In this document: piece after piece, positions 24,373 to 32,358 of the stretch
Layout of the letters: each line of letters starts with the position of its first letter
Position numbering within the stretch: the first letter of the stretch is position 1
Assembly: GCA_032054765.1 (NCBI GenBank)
Contig: DAMBSC010000001.1
Coordinates: 248,001-312,000, forward strand
Direction of reading: 5' to 3'
Source: DFXE01 sp032054765
Lineage (GTDB): Bacteria; Bacteroidota; Bacteroidia; Bacteroidales; Tannerellaceae
Length of the DNA stretch: 64,000 nt
Notes under the pieces: model-generated
The model's input: only the letters and a program-made list of their open reading frames with translations
Told to the model about the DNA's origin: nothing
Databases searched by the model: none
Made by a program: the position numbers and the translations under genes

Positions 24373-25893
24373 ATGTCTGTCGAAATCGATTTTAATAAAG
24401 AAATAATCTTTTCCTCTTCCGATTCTGTTGTTTCTCGCACAATAAGTAGAGCTGAAAAAGACGGGAAAATAAAAAAGATAGCACCTCGTATATATACTAC
24501 AAATATGAGAGACTCAATAGAGTATATCATAAAAAGAAATTTCTTTGAGATCCTGAAATGGCGACTCCCTGATGCCGTTATAAGTCATAGAAGTGCATCT
24601 GAGTTAAAGCCTACAGAGACAGGAAATTTTTATATTACCAGTACCTCTAATAGAAAAATCACAGAGCTAAAAGGAATTATAGTAAATGCGATGAAAGGAA
24701 AACCGGCATTGGATTCAGATGTTAATCTCGGCGGACTTTTCATATCTTCCGAATGGCGTTGGGTTTTGGAAAATATGCAAGCTTCTAAAAAGAAGGGAGG
24801 AGAGTCGAAAACATTTCCTATTGAGCATATTGAAGATAAATTAGAAAAAATCATTCTCCGAGAAGGAGAAGCTGGAATTAATCTATTTAGAGACAAGGCA
24901 AGAGAAATTGCAAATCAATTAGAGATGGATGTAGAATTTGAACGCCTTAACTCTATAATTTCCGCATTACTTTCTACTCATGATAGTGAAGTATTGAGTA
25001 CTGCATCTGCAAAAGCGAGATCGGTGGGAATCCCTTTTGATGCTAAACGAGTAGAGCTGTTTCAGATTTTATATGATATGTTAAAAGATTATTATTTCCC
25101 GGAAAGAACTGATAAAAACACATCGGAAGATTCTTTTCGTCTTTTTTCTTTCTTTGAAGCTTACTTTTCGAATTACATAGAAGGAACTAAGTTCACAATA
25201 GAAGATGCGAAAAAGATCGTTGACACAGGCATTGCGATTCCAAAAAGAATAAAAGATTCGCATGACATATTAGGCACATTCAATATTGTTTCTAATAGTC
25301 ATGAAATGAACATAACTCCTGCTTCTGAAGATGAATTAATAGCTATTCTAAAAAGAAGACATTACTCTATGATGGCTGAAAGAGCAGAAGATGTTAATGC
25401 TGGCGAATTTAAAACTCAAAATAATAGAGCCGGGAGCACTGAGTTTGTAGATCATACTCTTGTAGAAGGAACTATAAGGCAAGGATTTAAATTCTATGCT
25501 GCATTAACCGACCCAATGGCTAAAGCTATATTTATTATGTTCATGATTTCCGAAGTTCATCCATTTACAGATGGAAATGGAAGAATTTCAAGAATCATGG
25601 GTAATGCAGAACTTTTCAAAAGTGGATTATCGAGAATCATTGTTCCAACTGTATTTAGAGAAGATTATATCGGTTCTCTGAAAAGATTTACAAACAGAAA
25701 AGATCCTGATGCTTTTATTCGGGTAATGGATAAGCTTCAATATTTTTCGAATAATATTTTTGGAGAAAATTTCGAGGAACTCAACAATTATATAAAGGCG
25801 ACAAACGCTTATAAAGAGCCTACGGAAGGGAAGTTGAATATTATTGATCGTTCGATACCTGATATCACTTTGGATGATATTACACGAGATTGA
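24373..25893 (+). CDS. Fic-domain protein with N-terminal AbiEi-like winged helix (506 aa)
   Basis: Predicted AMP-transferring Fic enzyme fused to a winged-helix domain of the type found in AbiEi/type IV antitoxins. N-terminal part: VVSRTISRAEKDGKIKKIAPRIYT (HTH and wing) and AVISHRSASEL. The Fic core has the full motif HPFTDGNGRISR with catalytic His396. An inhibitory-helix motif SNYIEGT (about residues 266-272, S/T-xxx-E-G) lies before the Fic core, marking a self-inhibited class II Fic. Direct repeats flank the gene in both intergenic regions, so it may autoregulate through its own winged helix. Role as toxin, defence effector or regulator of host proteins is unresolved. Confidence 0.88.
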   Translation: MSVEIDFNKEIIFSSSDSVVSRTISRAEKDGKIKKIAPRIYTTNMRDSIEYIIKRNFFEILKWRLPDAVISHRSASELKPTETGNFYITSTSNRKITELKGIIVNAMKGKPALDSDVNLGGLFISSEWRWVLENMQASKKKGGESKTFPIEHIEDKLEKIILREGEAGINLFRDKAREIANQLEMDVEFERLNSIISALLSTHDSEVLSTASAKARSVGIPFDAKRVELFQILYDMLKDYYFPERTDKNTSEDSFRLFSFFEAYFSNYIEGTKFTIEDAKKIVDTGIAIPKRIKDSHDILGTFNIVSNSHEMNITPASEDELIAILKRRHYSMMAERAEDVNAGEFKTQNNRAGSTEFVDHTLVEGTIRQGFKFYAALTDPMAKAIFIMFMISEVHPFTDGNGRISRIMGNAELFKSGLSRIIVPTVFREDYIGSLKRFTNRKDPDAFIRVMDKLQYFSNNIFGENFEELNNYIKATNAYKEPTEGKLNIIDRSIPDITLDDITRD

Positions 25894-25895
25894 TT

Positions 25896-25946
25896 TTCGA
25901 AGAAATTTTGCAACTTATGGTTTATAATCGAAGAAATTTTGCAATT
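25896..25946 (+). repeat. Direct repeats GAAATTTTGCA upstream of the 459-residue gene
   Basis: Two further copies: TTCGAAGAAATTTTGCAA at 25896-25913 and the 26-bp unit at 25921-25946. They overlap the end of fic and precede the next gene, so both genes share the same upstream motif. Confidence 0.7.
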
Positions 25947-26004
25947 CTGACTGATTTGTCTTTTTTAATCGATATTTTTTGTACAAAAATCGAATTACTA
26001 TAAT

Positions 26005-27384
26005 ATGAATACTCTTCAAAATACATTACTTCTTCTCGAAAAATACAATGCTCTGATTAAATATCACCTCAAAGTATACAAAGAAGGTATATTAGATGAA
26101 AGGAAGTTAAACCTTAGTTTTGAGAGTATTCCAGATATAGATATTTTTAAGTCGGAAGTTGAGCAAATTTTACAACAAGGAGAATATTCCAAAGATTTTT
26201 CTTACTCGCTCAATCGACTTTACCTACTTAGCCAATCGAATAGTGACTTGTTTGCAAATTATTCTGCTATAGAGAAGTTTATCTATAAGGAATACCCATT
26301 CTCTAAAGACTTGGAACAATTTTCATTTAGTGTTTATGAGTTTGTTAGAGATGAAGTCTTTTGTAGTAATCTTTGGGATGATGATAAAGAGCCTCTTATT
26401 AAAATGACGGAATTCCAGTTCAAGAACGATGAAACAATCCTCTGGCAAACTTTTTATCTGCTTCAAAATATTACGGAAGCATACCTGATACAGGAGAAAC
26501 AAGACATAGAACATCAGCTTTCTTTCAAGTCCGAGCCGGACAAAGACAAATTCATTCAACAACAGAAAGAGATTCGAGCAGAAGAAATTATCAGCTTATC
26601 CAATGACTTATGTGATAAGAACCTACCGTTTTTATATACACGAAACAATCCGTTGATTTCCCAAGACAATCTTTTCTATCTTCTTCTTTCAGAGGTGATG
26701 AATCGGCTTTCTCCTAAGGATTATATAGAATATGTGCAGCTTGATTACCGGAGATATAGAAAGAAAAACTATCAGTGGAATTTCGCCAGTTCTTCGCTTG
26801 ATAATTATTCAGAGTTTCAGTCTTTATTCGGTTTTACGAAATTAGTCCGGATACTCGCTAATGCAATGTTTATCAAAGACTATACAGAGTTAGCTGTCAG
26901 TGAGCCGGCAGAACCCATAGAGGTCGAAGAGAACAGACAAGAGTTGGAGGAATATTTAGACAAAAGAGAGAAAGAACAGGATAAAGAAATAGAAAAGATA
27001 AATAGAACTGCAAAGCCGGAATATATCTTGTCAATACCGATTCTTGATTTAGTCTATCGGGAATTCAACGAAGAACTATGGGATGATCTTACGATTATGG
27101 AGTTTCTTGACATGTTTACCACAGAAGTCAAGAAACAAGATAAGTTCAAATTGAAGCCAAAACAAACAACCCGCTTCTACTTTCTCTTAAAGAAGATTTG
27201 GATAAACAGTCCCAATAAGTCTCTGTTCAACACTGAAAAGGAGTGGGTAATCCCTTTTCTGCAAAATTATCATCTGTCTTATTCTGCTTATACCAACCAA
27301 TTTATCAGAAATGAAGGAGGAATGAAGCATCGGAATTTTATGAAATCCGTAGATAAAATACTCCCTAAAGACGAAATAGAATAA
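26005..27384 (+). CDS. Unknown protein of the mobile element (459 aa)
   Basis: No family recognised. It is soluble, with no signal or membrane segment. The N-terminal 280 residues are mixed helical with many aromatic and acidic residues; a highly charged segment around 300-335 (EENRQELEEYLDKREKEQ) is probably coiled coil. The C-terminal part, KPKQTTRFYFLLKKIWINS and NYHLSYSAYTNQFIRNEGG, looks like a compact helical domain. The upstream region carries the same GAAATTTTGCA repeats as the fic promoter, so co-regulation with fic is likely. A terminator follows 30 bp after the stop. Confidence 0.7.
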   Translation: MNTLQNTLLLLEKYNALIKYHLKVYKEGILDERKLNLSFESIPDIDIFKSEVEQILQQGEYSKDFSYSLNRLYLLSQSNSDLFANYSAIEKFIYKEYPFSKDLEQFSFSVYEFVRDEVFCSNLWDDDKEPLIKMTEFQFKNDETILWQTFYLLQNITEAYLIQEKQDIEHQLSFKSEPDKDKFIQQQKEIRAEEIISLSNDLCDKNLPFLYTRNNPLISQDNLFYLLLSEVMNRLSPKDYIEYVQLDYRRYRKKNYQWNFASSSLDNYSEFQSLFGFTKLVRILANAMFIKDYTELAVSEPAEPIEVEENRQELEEYLDKREKEQDKEIEKINRTAKPEYILSIPILDLVYREFNEELWDDLTIMEFLDMFTTEVKKQDKFKLKPKQTTRFYFLLKKIWINSPNKSLFNTEKEWVIPFLQNYHLSYSAYTNQFIRNEGGMKHRNFMKSVDKILPKDEIE

Positions 27385-27414
27385 AAATCCCAATTGCTGT
27401 TCACATAAATTCAT

Positions 27415-27445
27415 AGAGCCGGAAACTTACTTTCTGGCTCTTTTT
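27415..27445 (+). terminator. Rho-independent terminator after the 459-residue gene
   Basis: AGAGCCGGAAA and TTTCTGGCTCT arms with a short loop, then five T. Confidence 0.8.
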
Positions 27446-27541
27446 GGTTTGTAATTATCCTGTTTTCAATGTGTTGCATTGTGAACTCAGGACAATTCAC
27501 AAAGCCGAATAATTCACAAAACTCTTCATATAGAGCCGGCT

Positions 27542-27549
27542 TACCTTTG
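27542..27549 (+). promoter_or_regulatory. -7 promoter element of the mobilization block
   Basis: TACCTTTG, about 70 bp before the first mobilization-block gene. Confidence 0.55.
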
Positions 27550-27617
27550 TCAGCACAATCGATTGAGTTAATGGCAGGGACGCTTGCTTAGTATTAATTT
27601 CAAAAACAAATTTTGAT

Positions 27618-27968
27618 ATGACCGATATTATTGTAACCACTGCCGAGCAATTGGAGCAGGTGGTTGTGCAAGCCTTGACAAAGGTCTTGCCGATGAAAGA
27701 AAAAGAGAGTTCAGGTATCCCACCTGATACATGCTCTCTGATGCAAGCGATAGCATTTTTGAAAGAAAATGGCTACGAGCTAAGTAAATCGAAGTTATAC
27801 AAACTGACTTCGAGCGGACAAATACCATTCCGGCATTTCGGTCGACGGCTTATTTTCTCTCGAGAAGAGTTGTTGGAATGGGTAAAGAAGGAAACGGTGT
27901 CAGGAAATGATTCATCTGAAATGTTATTGACATTAGCTAAGAGTGCGAGAAATAAAACGAAGCGATAG
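27618..27968 (+). CDS. Helix-turn-helix (excisionase/MerR-like) DNA-binding protein (116 aa)
   Basis: A single HTH_17-type domain in the second half: SLMQAIAFLKENGYELSKSKLYKLTSSGQIPFRHFGRRLIFSREEL spans about residues 38-84, with the typical recognition turn and a wing ending in an FSREELLEWV helix. Such proteins are widespread in Bacteroidetes mobile elements as excisionase-like or regulatory factors. Being the first gene ahead of DUF3408 and mob genes, it may act in excision or in controlling mobilization. Confidence 0.8.
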   Translation: MTDIIVTTAEQLEQVVVQALTKVLPMKEKESSGIPPDTCSLMQAIAFLKENGYELSKSKLYKLTSSGQIPFRHFGRRLIFSREELLEWVKKETVSGNDSSEMLLTLAKSARNKTKR

Positions 27969-27991
27969 TTTTTAATTAAAAATTTAAGAGT

Positions 27992-28435
27992 ATGACAAAG
28001 AAAACAGCAGATATCAATGAAAAAGAATTTCTGGAAATGATAGCGAGTAAAGGTTCAGTAGATATACTTTCCAAGAAAAGCAAAATCCCACAGATTAGTG
28101 AAGAGGATGAAGTGCCTGAATTGTCTGTGTCGACTGAGACAATCAATCTAAGTTCTGATAGAGAGACTTTAGAAGCAGATAAACTGCCTAAGAAAACAAT
28201 GTCAAGCAAGCAACGCAAAACTAATTTGCGGGAATATCAGGAAACATTTCTGGGAGTTCCTAAAATTACTGACCGCAAAACGGTATTTATCAGTAATGAA
28301 CTTCGCGAGCGTATCGTTGAAGTTATTCTCCGGCTCGGGACGGAAAAATCAAGTGTATCAGGTTTTGTTGAGAATCTGGTAAAAGCTCATTTGTCTGATT
28401 ATGAGGAAGACATTAATGCATGGCGAAAACTGTAA
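27992..28435 (+). CDS. DUF3408 family protein (147 aa)
   Basis: Mobilization-associated small protein. A long polar, acidic, probably disordered N-terminus (1-75) precedes the conserved part: TFLGVPKITDRKTVFISNELRER, then a helix and SSVSGFVENLVKAHLSDYEEDINAWRKL. This looks like a ribbon-helix-helix-like DNA-binding fold, as seen for DUF3408 members found beside Bacteroides mob/tra genes. It lies 23 bp after the HTH gene in the same likely operon and ends just before the structured putative oriT. Confidence 0.75.
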   Translation: MTKKTADINEKEFLEMIASKGSVDILSKKSKIPQISEEDEVPELSVSTETINLSSDRETLEADKLPKKTMSSKQRKTNLREYQETFLGVPKITDRKTVFISNELRERIVEVILRLGTEKSSVSGFVENLVKAHLSDYEEDINAWRKL

Positions 28436-28473
28436 AATCAAATGGGATAGGTCTGTTTAGTCGACCGATCTAT

Positions 28474-28600
28474 CCTCTAAATGGAACGCTTACGTTCATT
28501 TTAGGGGAGCGAGGTTATGTTTTCATTGCATGAAAACCCTCGCTTTGGCTTGTCGCCAAAGGGAAAACCACTCCCGATGGTCGCAGTTTTTGGGAATCTC
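28474..28600. other. Putative origin of transfer (oriT), three consecutive hairpins
   Basis: The 184-bp gap before mobC contains a 15-bp-arm stem (28474-28507), a GC-flanked stem with GCGAGG...CCTCGC and inner GTTTTCAT/ATGAAAAC (28509-28543), and CTTTGGC/GCCAAAG (28543-28561), then GGGAAAACCACTCCCGATGG. Hairpin-rich DNA directly upstream of mobC and the relaxase is the normal location of oriT in mobilizable elements; the nick site cannot be assigned. Confidence 0.5.
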
Positions 28601-28619
28601 CATGTAAAATAAATCAAAA

Positions 28620-29015
28620 GTGAGTAACGACAATAAAGATACTAACAGGAAGAAAGGCGGACGGCCCAAGAAGAGTTCCGTCAGCCGGAAGAGCAAGACC
28701 ATTGGGGTCTGTTTTTCCGAGCCGGAACTCTATGCCATCCGTCACAGAGCGGCTAAAGCCAATCTTCCTATTAGCGTGTATTGTCATGATGCGATTCTAA
28801 ACGGGGCTATTAAAGAACCTCTGAAAAAAGAAGAGTTGGAGTTGCTTCGTAATCTTTCCAATATGGGGAACAATCTCAATCAACTCACGAAAACAGCCAG
28901 GTTTTTGAGTGTGAAACGGCTCGAAAATGAGGCCCAAAATCTATTCAATCAGATACAAAATATTATAAATAAACTATCGGATGATTGGAAAAATAGTAAA
29001 AGGGAGAAGCTTTAA
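28620..29015 (+). CDS. mobC: MobC-like relaxosome accessory protein (131 aa)
   Basis: Small DNA-binding partner of the relaxase. Basic N-terminus (RKKGGRPKKSSVSRKSKTIG) followed by a ribbon-helix-helix-like segment (CFSEPELYAIRHRAAKANLPISVYCHDAI) and the MobC-family phrase ELELLRNLSNMGNNLNQLTK. The start is GTG at 28620; no better ATG is available without losing the basic tail. It overlaps the relaxase start by 35 nt in another frame, implying translational coupling. Confidence 0.88.
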   Translation: MSNDNKDTNRKKGGRPKKSSVSRKSKTIGVCFSEPELYAIRHRAAKANLPISVYCHDAILNGAIKEPLKKEELELLRNLSNMGNNLNQLTKTARFLSVKRLENEAQNLFNQIQNIINKLSDDWKNSKREKL

Positions 29016-29922
29016 GGGCTGTATTTCCTATGTCTTGGGTGATAAAAATGCTAAAATATTAGCCACGGATGGCGTATTGGAAACCGATATTAAATCTATT
29101 ATTAACAGCTTTTATATGCAAAGTTTGCTCAATCCAAACCTCTCCAAATGTGTAGGACATATCCCGCTGGCGTTTTCTCCCGATGATAAGGAGCGGATGA
29201 CAGACCACTTTATGGAACGCTTAGCCAAAGAGTATATGCAGGCAATGGGCATTAAGAATACGCAGTTCCTTATTGTCCGCCACAATAACACGAACCACCC
29301 GCATTTACATATCGTATTCAATCGGGTCGATAATGATGGCAAAACCATATCCGACAAGAACGACCGTTATCGGAATGAAAAGGTTTGTAAACAGCTAAAA
29401 GATAAGTATAATCTGACCTACGGCAAGGGTAAAGAGAACGTCAATGTCGAGAAACTGAAAGGTGCGGAGCAAACCAAGTACGAAATCTACCATGCGATAA
29501 AGAGTATAGCTCCTAAAGCCAAAAATTGGCAACAGTTTGAAGAAGCCCTCAAACAGAAAGGTATATCCATAGAATATAAGCACAGAGGGCAGACTGATGA
29601 AGTGCAGGGCGTATCATTCAAGAAAGGAGAGCATTCGTTCAAAGGCTCGGACGTGGACAGAAAGTTCAGCTATAACAAGCTGAACGTGCAGTTCGGCGAA
29701 AATTACCCTGTTCAGGAACAGCAACAAATGGCTACTCCGAAAAAAACGGGCGACACATTTCCGGAAAATATCGTATCAGGCGTGGGCGATGCACTATCAG
29801 CCGTAGGCAGTTTGTTCGACATTCAGCCCTCGAATCAGGATGAGGACGAAGCAGAATATCTGCGTCAACAGGCATTGAAAAAGAAAAGGAAGCCTGAAAA
29901 GCGCAGAGGTATAAGAAGATAA
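28981..29922 (+). CDS. mobA: Relaxase/mobilization nuclease MobA (313 aa)
   Basis: Nicks and covalently binds the transfer strand at oriT. An N-terminal relaxase domain starts GKIVKGRSFKGCISYVLGD, with a candidate catalytic Tyr at about residue 19. The metal-binding His triad region is HNNTNHPHLHIVFNRVD (about 100-116). The C-terminal third is basic and lacks helicase or primase. No type IV secretion genes or coupling protein are present, so the element is mobilizable, not self-transmissible. Confidence 0.93.
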   Translation: MIGKIVKGRSFKGCISYVLGDKNAKILATDGVLETDIKSIINSFYMQSLLNPNLSKCVGHIPLAFSPDDKERMTDHFMERLAKEYMQAMGIKNTQFLIVRHNNTNHPHLHIVFNRVDNDGKTISDKNDRYRNEKVCKQLKDKYNLTYGKGKENVNVEKLKGAEQTKYEIYHAIKSIAPKAKNWQQFEEALKQKGISIEYKHRGQTDEVQGVSFKKGEHSFKGSDVDRKFSYNKLNVQFGENYPVQEQQQMATPKKTGDTFPENIVSGVGDALSAVGSLFDIQPSNQDEDEAEYLRQQALKKKRKPEKRRGIRR

Positions 29923-29968
29923 AACGATAAAGTAACATATAAATAACCATTTTAAAAACAGAAAAATT

Positions 29969-30535
29969 ATGGCAAATTCAGTATCAAACGATGCTTTATG
30001 GGAAAAGTTATCGGAAATAGAAGAGAAAATAAATCGGTACATAAAAGAACAAAATGCATCTGTTCCAACACAGAACCAAACCGATATAACATCTGAGCTA
30101 AGAGCAAATAGAGATGAAATCGTCGATATTTTTAAGAAATGTATTCAGGGACTTGGAACTCATTGTGATTCTCATTTCAAAACAATGTACAAGTATTTTG
30201 AGCAGTTAGAAAAAGATACAGAAGGGACATATAAGGTGTTGGCTTGTATAAATGCTATACTGCAAGAGCAAAAGAAGCAACCAGAAGCAGAGTCGGAAAA
30301 TAGTAAGTTCTATCTTGATTTCGGGCTTTTCAAGGTAAGAAAAATATCTTTGACAATAATGATATTAGGGTTGCTGGTCTTTATCCTCACGGTATTCTGT
30401 ATGAAGCAACAGAATGACTATTCGCTTTTGAATGGCGAGTATTACAGGCAAAGCTTTGTTCTTAAAGAAATGCAAATGGAAGTGGATAGCCTTCAAATCA
30501 AGGTCAAAACCAAAGTTGAAATGAAGAAAAAATAG
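29969..30535 (+). CDS. Mobilization-operon membrane protein (188 aa)
   Basis: Unrecognised protein located 46 bp after mobA. A helical coiled-coil N-terminus (residues 1-100, NDALWEKLSEIEEKINRYIKE), one transmembrane helix at about 127-147 (ISLTIMILGLLVFILTVFC), and a short helical tail rich in Met, Lys and Glu. Proteins with this layout commonly close mob operons in Bacteroidetes elements. A role in relaxosome docking is conjecture. Confidence 0.7.
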   Translation: MANSVSNDALWEKLSEIEEKINRYIKEQNASVPTQNQTDITSELRANRDEIVDIFKKCIQGLGTHCDSHFKTMYKYFEQLEKDTEGTYKVLACINAILQEQKKQPEAESENSKFYLDFGLFKVRKISLTIMILGLLVFILTVFCMKQQNDYSLLNGEYYRQSFVLKEMQMEVDSLQIKVKTKVEMKKK

Positions 30536-30577
30536 ACTTTTCATCTGCCATACAAAGATATAGAGCCAGAATAAAAC

Positions 30578-30652
30578 GGCAAGACCAAGCATAGTTTCAC
30601 AAGAAATCTTCCTTTTCGCTCCGAAAAGCGTATTTCCTGTAAAAGTCTTGCC
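30578..30652. terminator. 75-nt extended hairpin after the mob operon
   Basis: GGCAAGAC (30578-30585) pairs with GTCTTGCC (30645-30652); pairing continues inward with ACA-GAAAT/ATTTC-TGT and CTTTTCG/CGAAAAG. It probably ends the mob transcript, but the long bulged stem resembles a recombination or replication site as well. Confidence 0.55.
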
Positions 30653-30715
30653 TAATTTATTCTTGCTTTATTTAGGGTGTATAACAGATTGAAAAACAAG
30701 AGAAAATAGTCAGAT

Positions 30716-31315
30716 CTACTTAAAATCATTATCCTTGAGAAATGCACTTACTGTCAATCTGTGGACTCCGAGAATTCTGCTAATAGCACTTTTAGAAACT
30801 TTTTTATCTAACAGATTTTTTATTTCTGCTTCTTTTCCTGTTAATTTTTTCACTTTTGATTTACTACCTCTTGGTCGACCAAGTATAACCCCTTCTGCAC
30901 GTTTACGGGCTAATGCCTCTTTAGTACGTTGGGAAATAAGATTGCGTTCGATTTCAGCTGAAAGACCGAAAGCAAAAGCAAGTACTTTAGAGTTAATGTC
31001 GCTACCTAAGCGATAATTATCTTTGATTGTCCAAACCTGAATATCACGGCTCATACATTCATTGAGAATGCCCATAATCATTAACAGATTCCTACCTAAA
31101 CGCGAAAGTTCAGAACAGATGAGAATATCATCACGTTTCATTTTTTTGAGCAGTTTGCCAAGTTTGCGTTCATGAATGGTTTTTATACCTGAAATCGTTT
31201 CTTCAATCCATTTATCAACCACCATTACATTTTTATCGCAAAATTGGTTAATCTCAAATCGTTGATTCTCTACTGTTTGTCTGTCAGTGCTTACGCGAAT
31301 ATAACCATAAATCAT
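30716..31315 (-). CDS. Mpi-family serine site-specific invertase (199 aa)
   Basis: Small serine recombinase of the master-invertase type that flips promoters in Bacteroides fragilis. The catalytic Ser9 is in YIRVSTDRQT; ICSELSRLGRN and the E-helix AFAFGLSAEIERNLISQRTKEALARKRAEG follow, then a Gly-Arg-Pro linker and a C-terminal HTH (VSKSAISRILGVHRLTVSAFL). It has its own promoter and lies 83 bp outside the left 248-bp inverted repeat of the invertible restriction-enzyme segment, so it is the natural candidate for inverting it. The start ATG at 31315 is unambiguous. Confidence 0.93.
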   Translation of the reverse strand: MIYGYIRVSTDRQTVENQRFEINQFCDKNVMVVDKWIEETISGIKTIHERKLGKLLKKMKRDDILICSELSRLGRNLLMIMGILNECMSRDIQVWTIKDNYRLGSDINSKVLAFAFGLSAEIERNLISQRTKEALARKRAEGVILGRPRGSKSKVKKLTGKEAEIKNLLDKKVSKSAISRILGVHRLTVSAFLKDNDFK

Positions 31316-31352
31316 TTTGTCTAAATTATATTTTGTTTAAATTAAAAAACGA

Positions 31353-31360
31353 CAAAAATA
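31353..31360 (-). promoter_or_regulatory. -7 promoter element for invertase
   Basis: Minus-strand TATTTTTG, only about 40 bp from the left inverted repeat. Confidence 0.55.
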
Positions 31361-31398
31361 GTATATTTTTATTATACTATATAACTATACTTTTTTCC

Positions 31399-31646
31399 AG
31401 CGTTTTTATTAGACAAAATAGTACAGTTTGCAGTTTTAAGCCAAATGATAGTTGGACTGTATTATCTTCTGTAGAACAGCATATTAGGCAAAAGGTGGAA
31501 GCGATCGGGACACCTTTAAAGGATTGGGAAGACATACAGATAAATTATGGAGTAAAAACAGGATTTAATGACGCTTTCATTATTAACGGAGAAAAACGAA
31601 AAGAGCTGATAGAACAAGACTCTAAAAGTGCCGAGATTATACGACC
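31399..31646 (+). repeat. Left 248-bp inverted repeat of invertible segment
   Basis: Base-for-base identical to the reverse complement of 33008-33255 in my reading. It encodes the conserved part of the specificity region shared by both alternative C-termini (from RQNSTVCSFKPNDSW to DSKSAEIIRP). Confidence 0.95.
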
Positions 31647-32334
31647 TATTTTACGCGGCAGGGATATACAAAGGTACGGTTATAAATTCGCAGATTTATG
31701 GCTGATAAATGTGCATAATGGAGTAAAAGAAAAAGGTATAACTCCTGTAAATATAGAAGATTACCCTGCTATAAAAAGACATTTAGATAGATTCTACCCT
31801 GAATTAGAAAAACGACAAGATAAAGGCAATACAGCATATAACTTACGAAACTGTGCTTATATCGAGGATTTTTATAAACAGAAAATCATATATCCAGATA
31901 TTATGAGAATGCCACGCAATATTGAGCAACTAAAAGAATATCCCTATGTCTACTTTGATTGTGATAGTTTTTATATTGAAGCCACAAATTTTATGATAAC
32001 AGGAGAAAATATTGAAGCGATATATTTATTTCTTGTTTCCGATTTAGGTTTTTTTGCCTTCTCTAAATTCTATTCAGGACCCCAATTCGATACTACAGGC
32101 TTTAGGTATAAGAAAGTATACTTGAATGAGACTTATATCCCTATTCCCGATGAAAGCACTAGAATATGTTTTCAATCCTTAATAAAAAAACTACATACAG
32201 AAAAGAATATAGATGCCGAAATAAATAAAATCTGGTTTGATCTTATTGGGCTCAATGAAGAAGAAATGAAATATATTTGTCAATATAAGAAAAATCTACT
32301 TGAATATTCATCTATAGTGGAGAATGAAATGTAA
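31399..32334 (+). pseudogene. Silent alternative C-terminus (specificity cassette) of the type IIG enzyme
   Basis: An open frame without its own start or promoter context. It begins with the 248-bp repeat in the same frame as the active gene (EIIRP then ILRGRDIQRYGYKFADLWLIN) and continues for 228 further residues that differ from the active copy but keep the landmarks EDFYKQKIIYP, DTTGFRY and YIPIPDE. Inversion of 31647-33007 would fuse this end in frame to the rest of the enzyme, giving about 1264 residues instead of 1251. Translation now from the upstream AT-rich region (frame from 31333) is not credible. It is a stored cassette, not a decayed gene. Confidence 0.9.
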
Positions 32335-32358
32335 GAGATGGAATTAATTTAACAAATT

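Noticed and set aside
31333..31398. N-terminal extension of the silent specificity cassette as a real protein start
   Set aside because: The first 22 or so residues come from AT-rich DNA outside the inverted repeat, without a promoter in that direction, and have no counterpart in the active enzyme.
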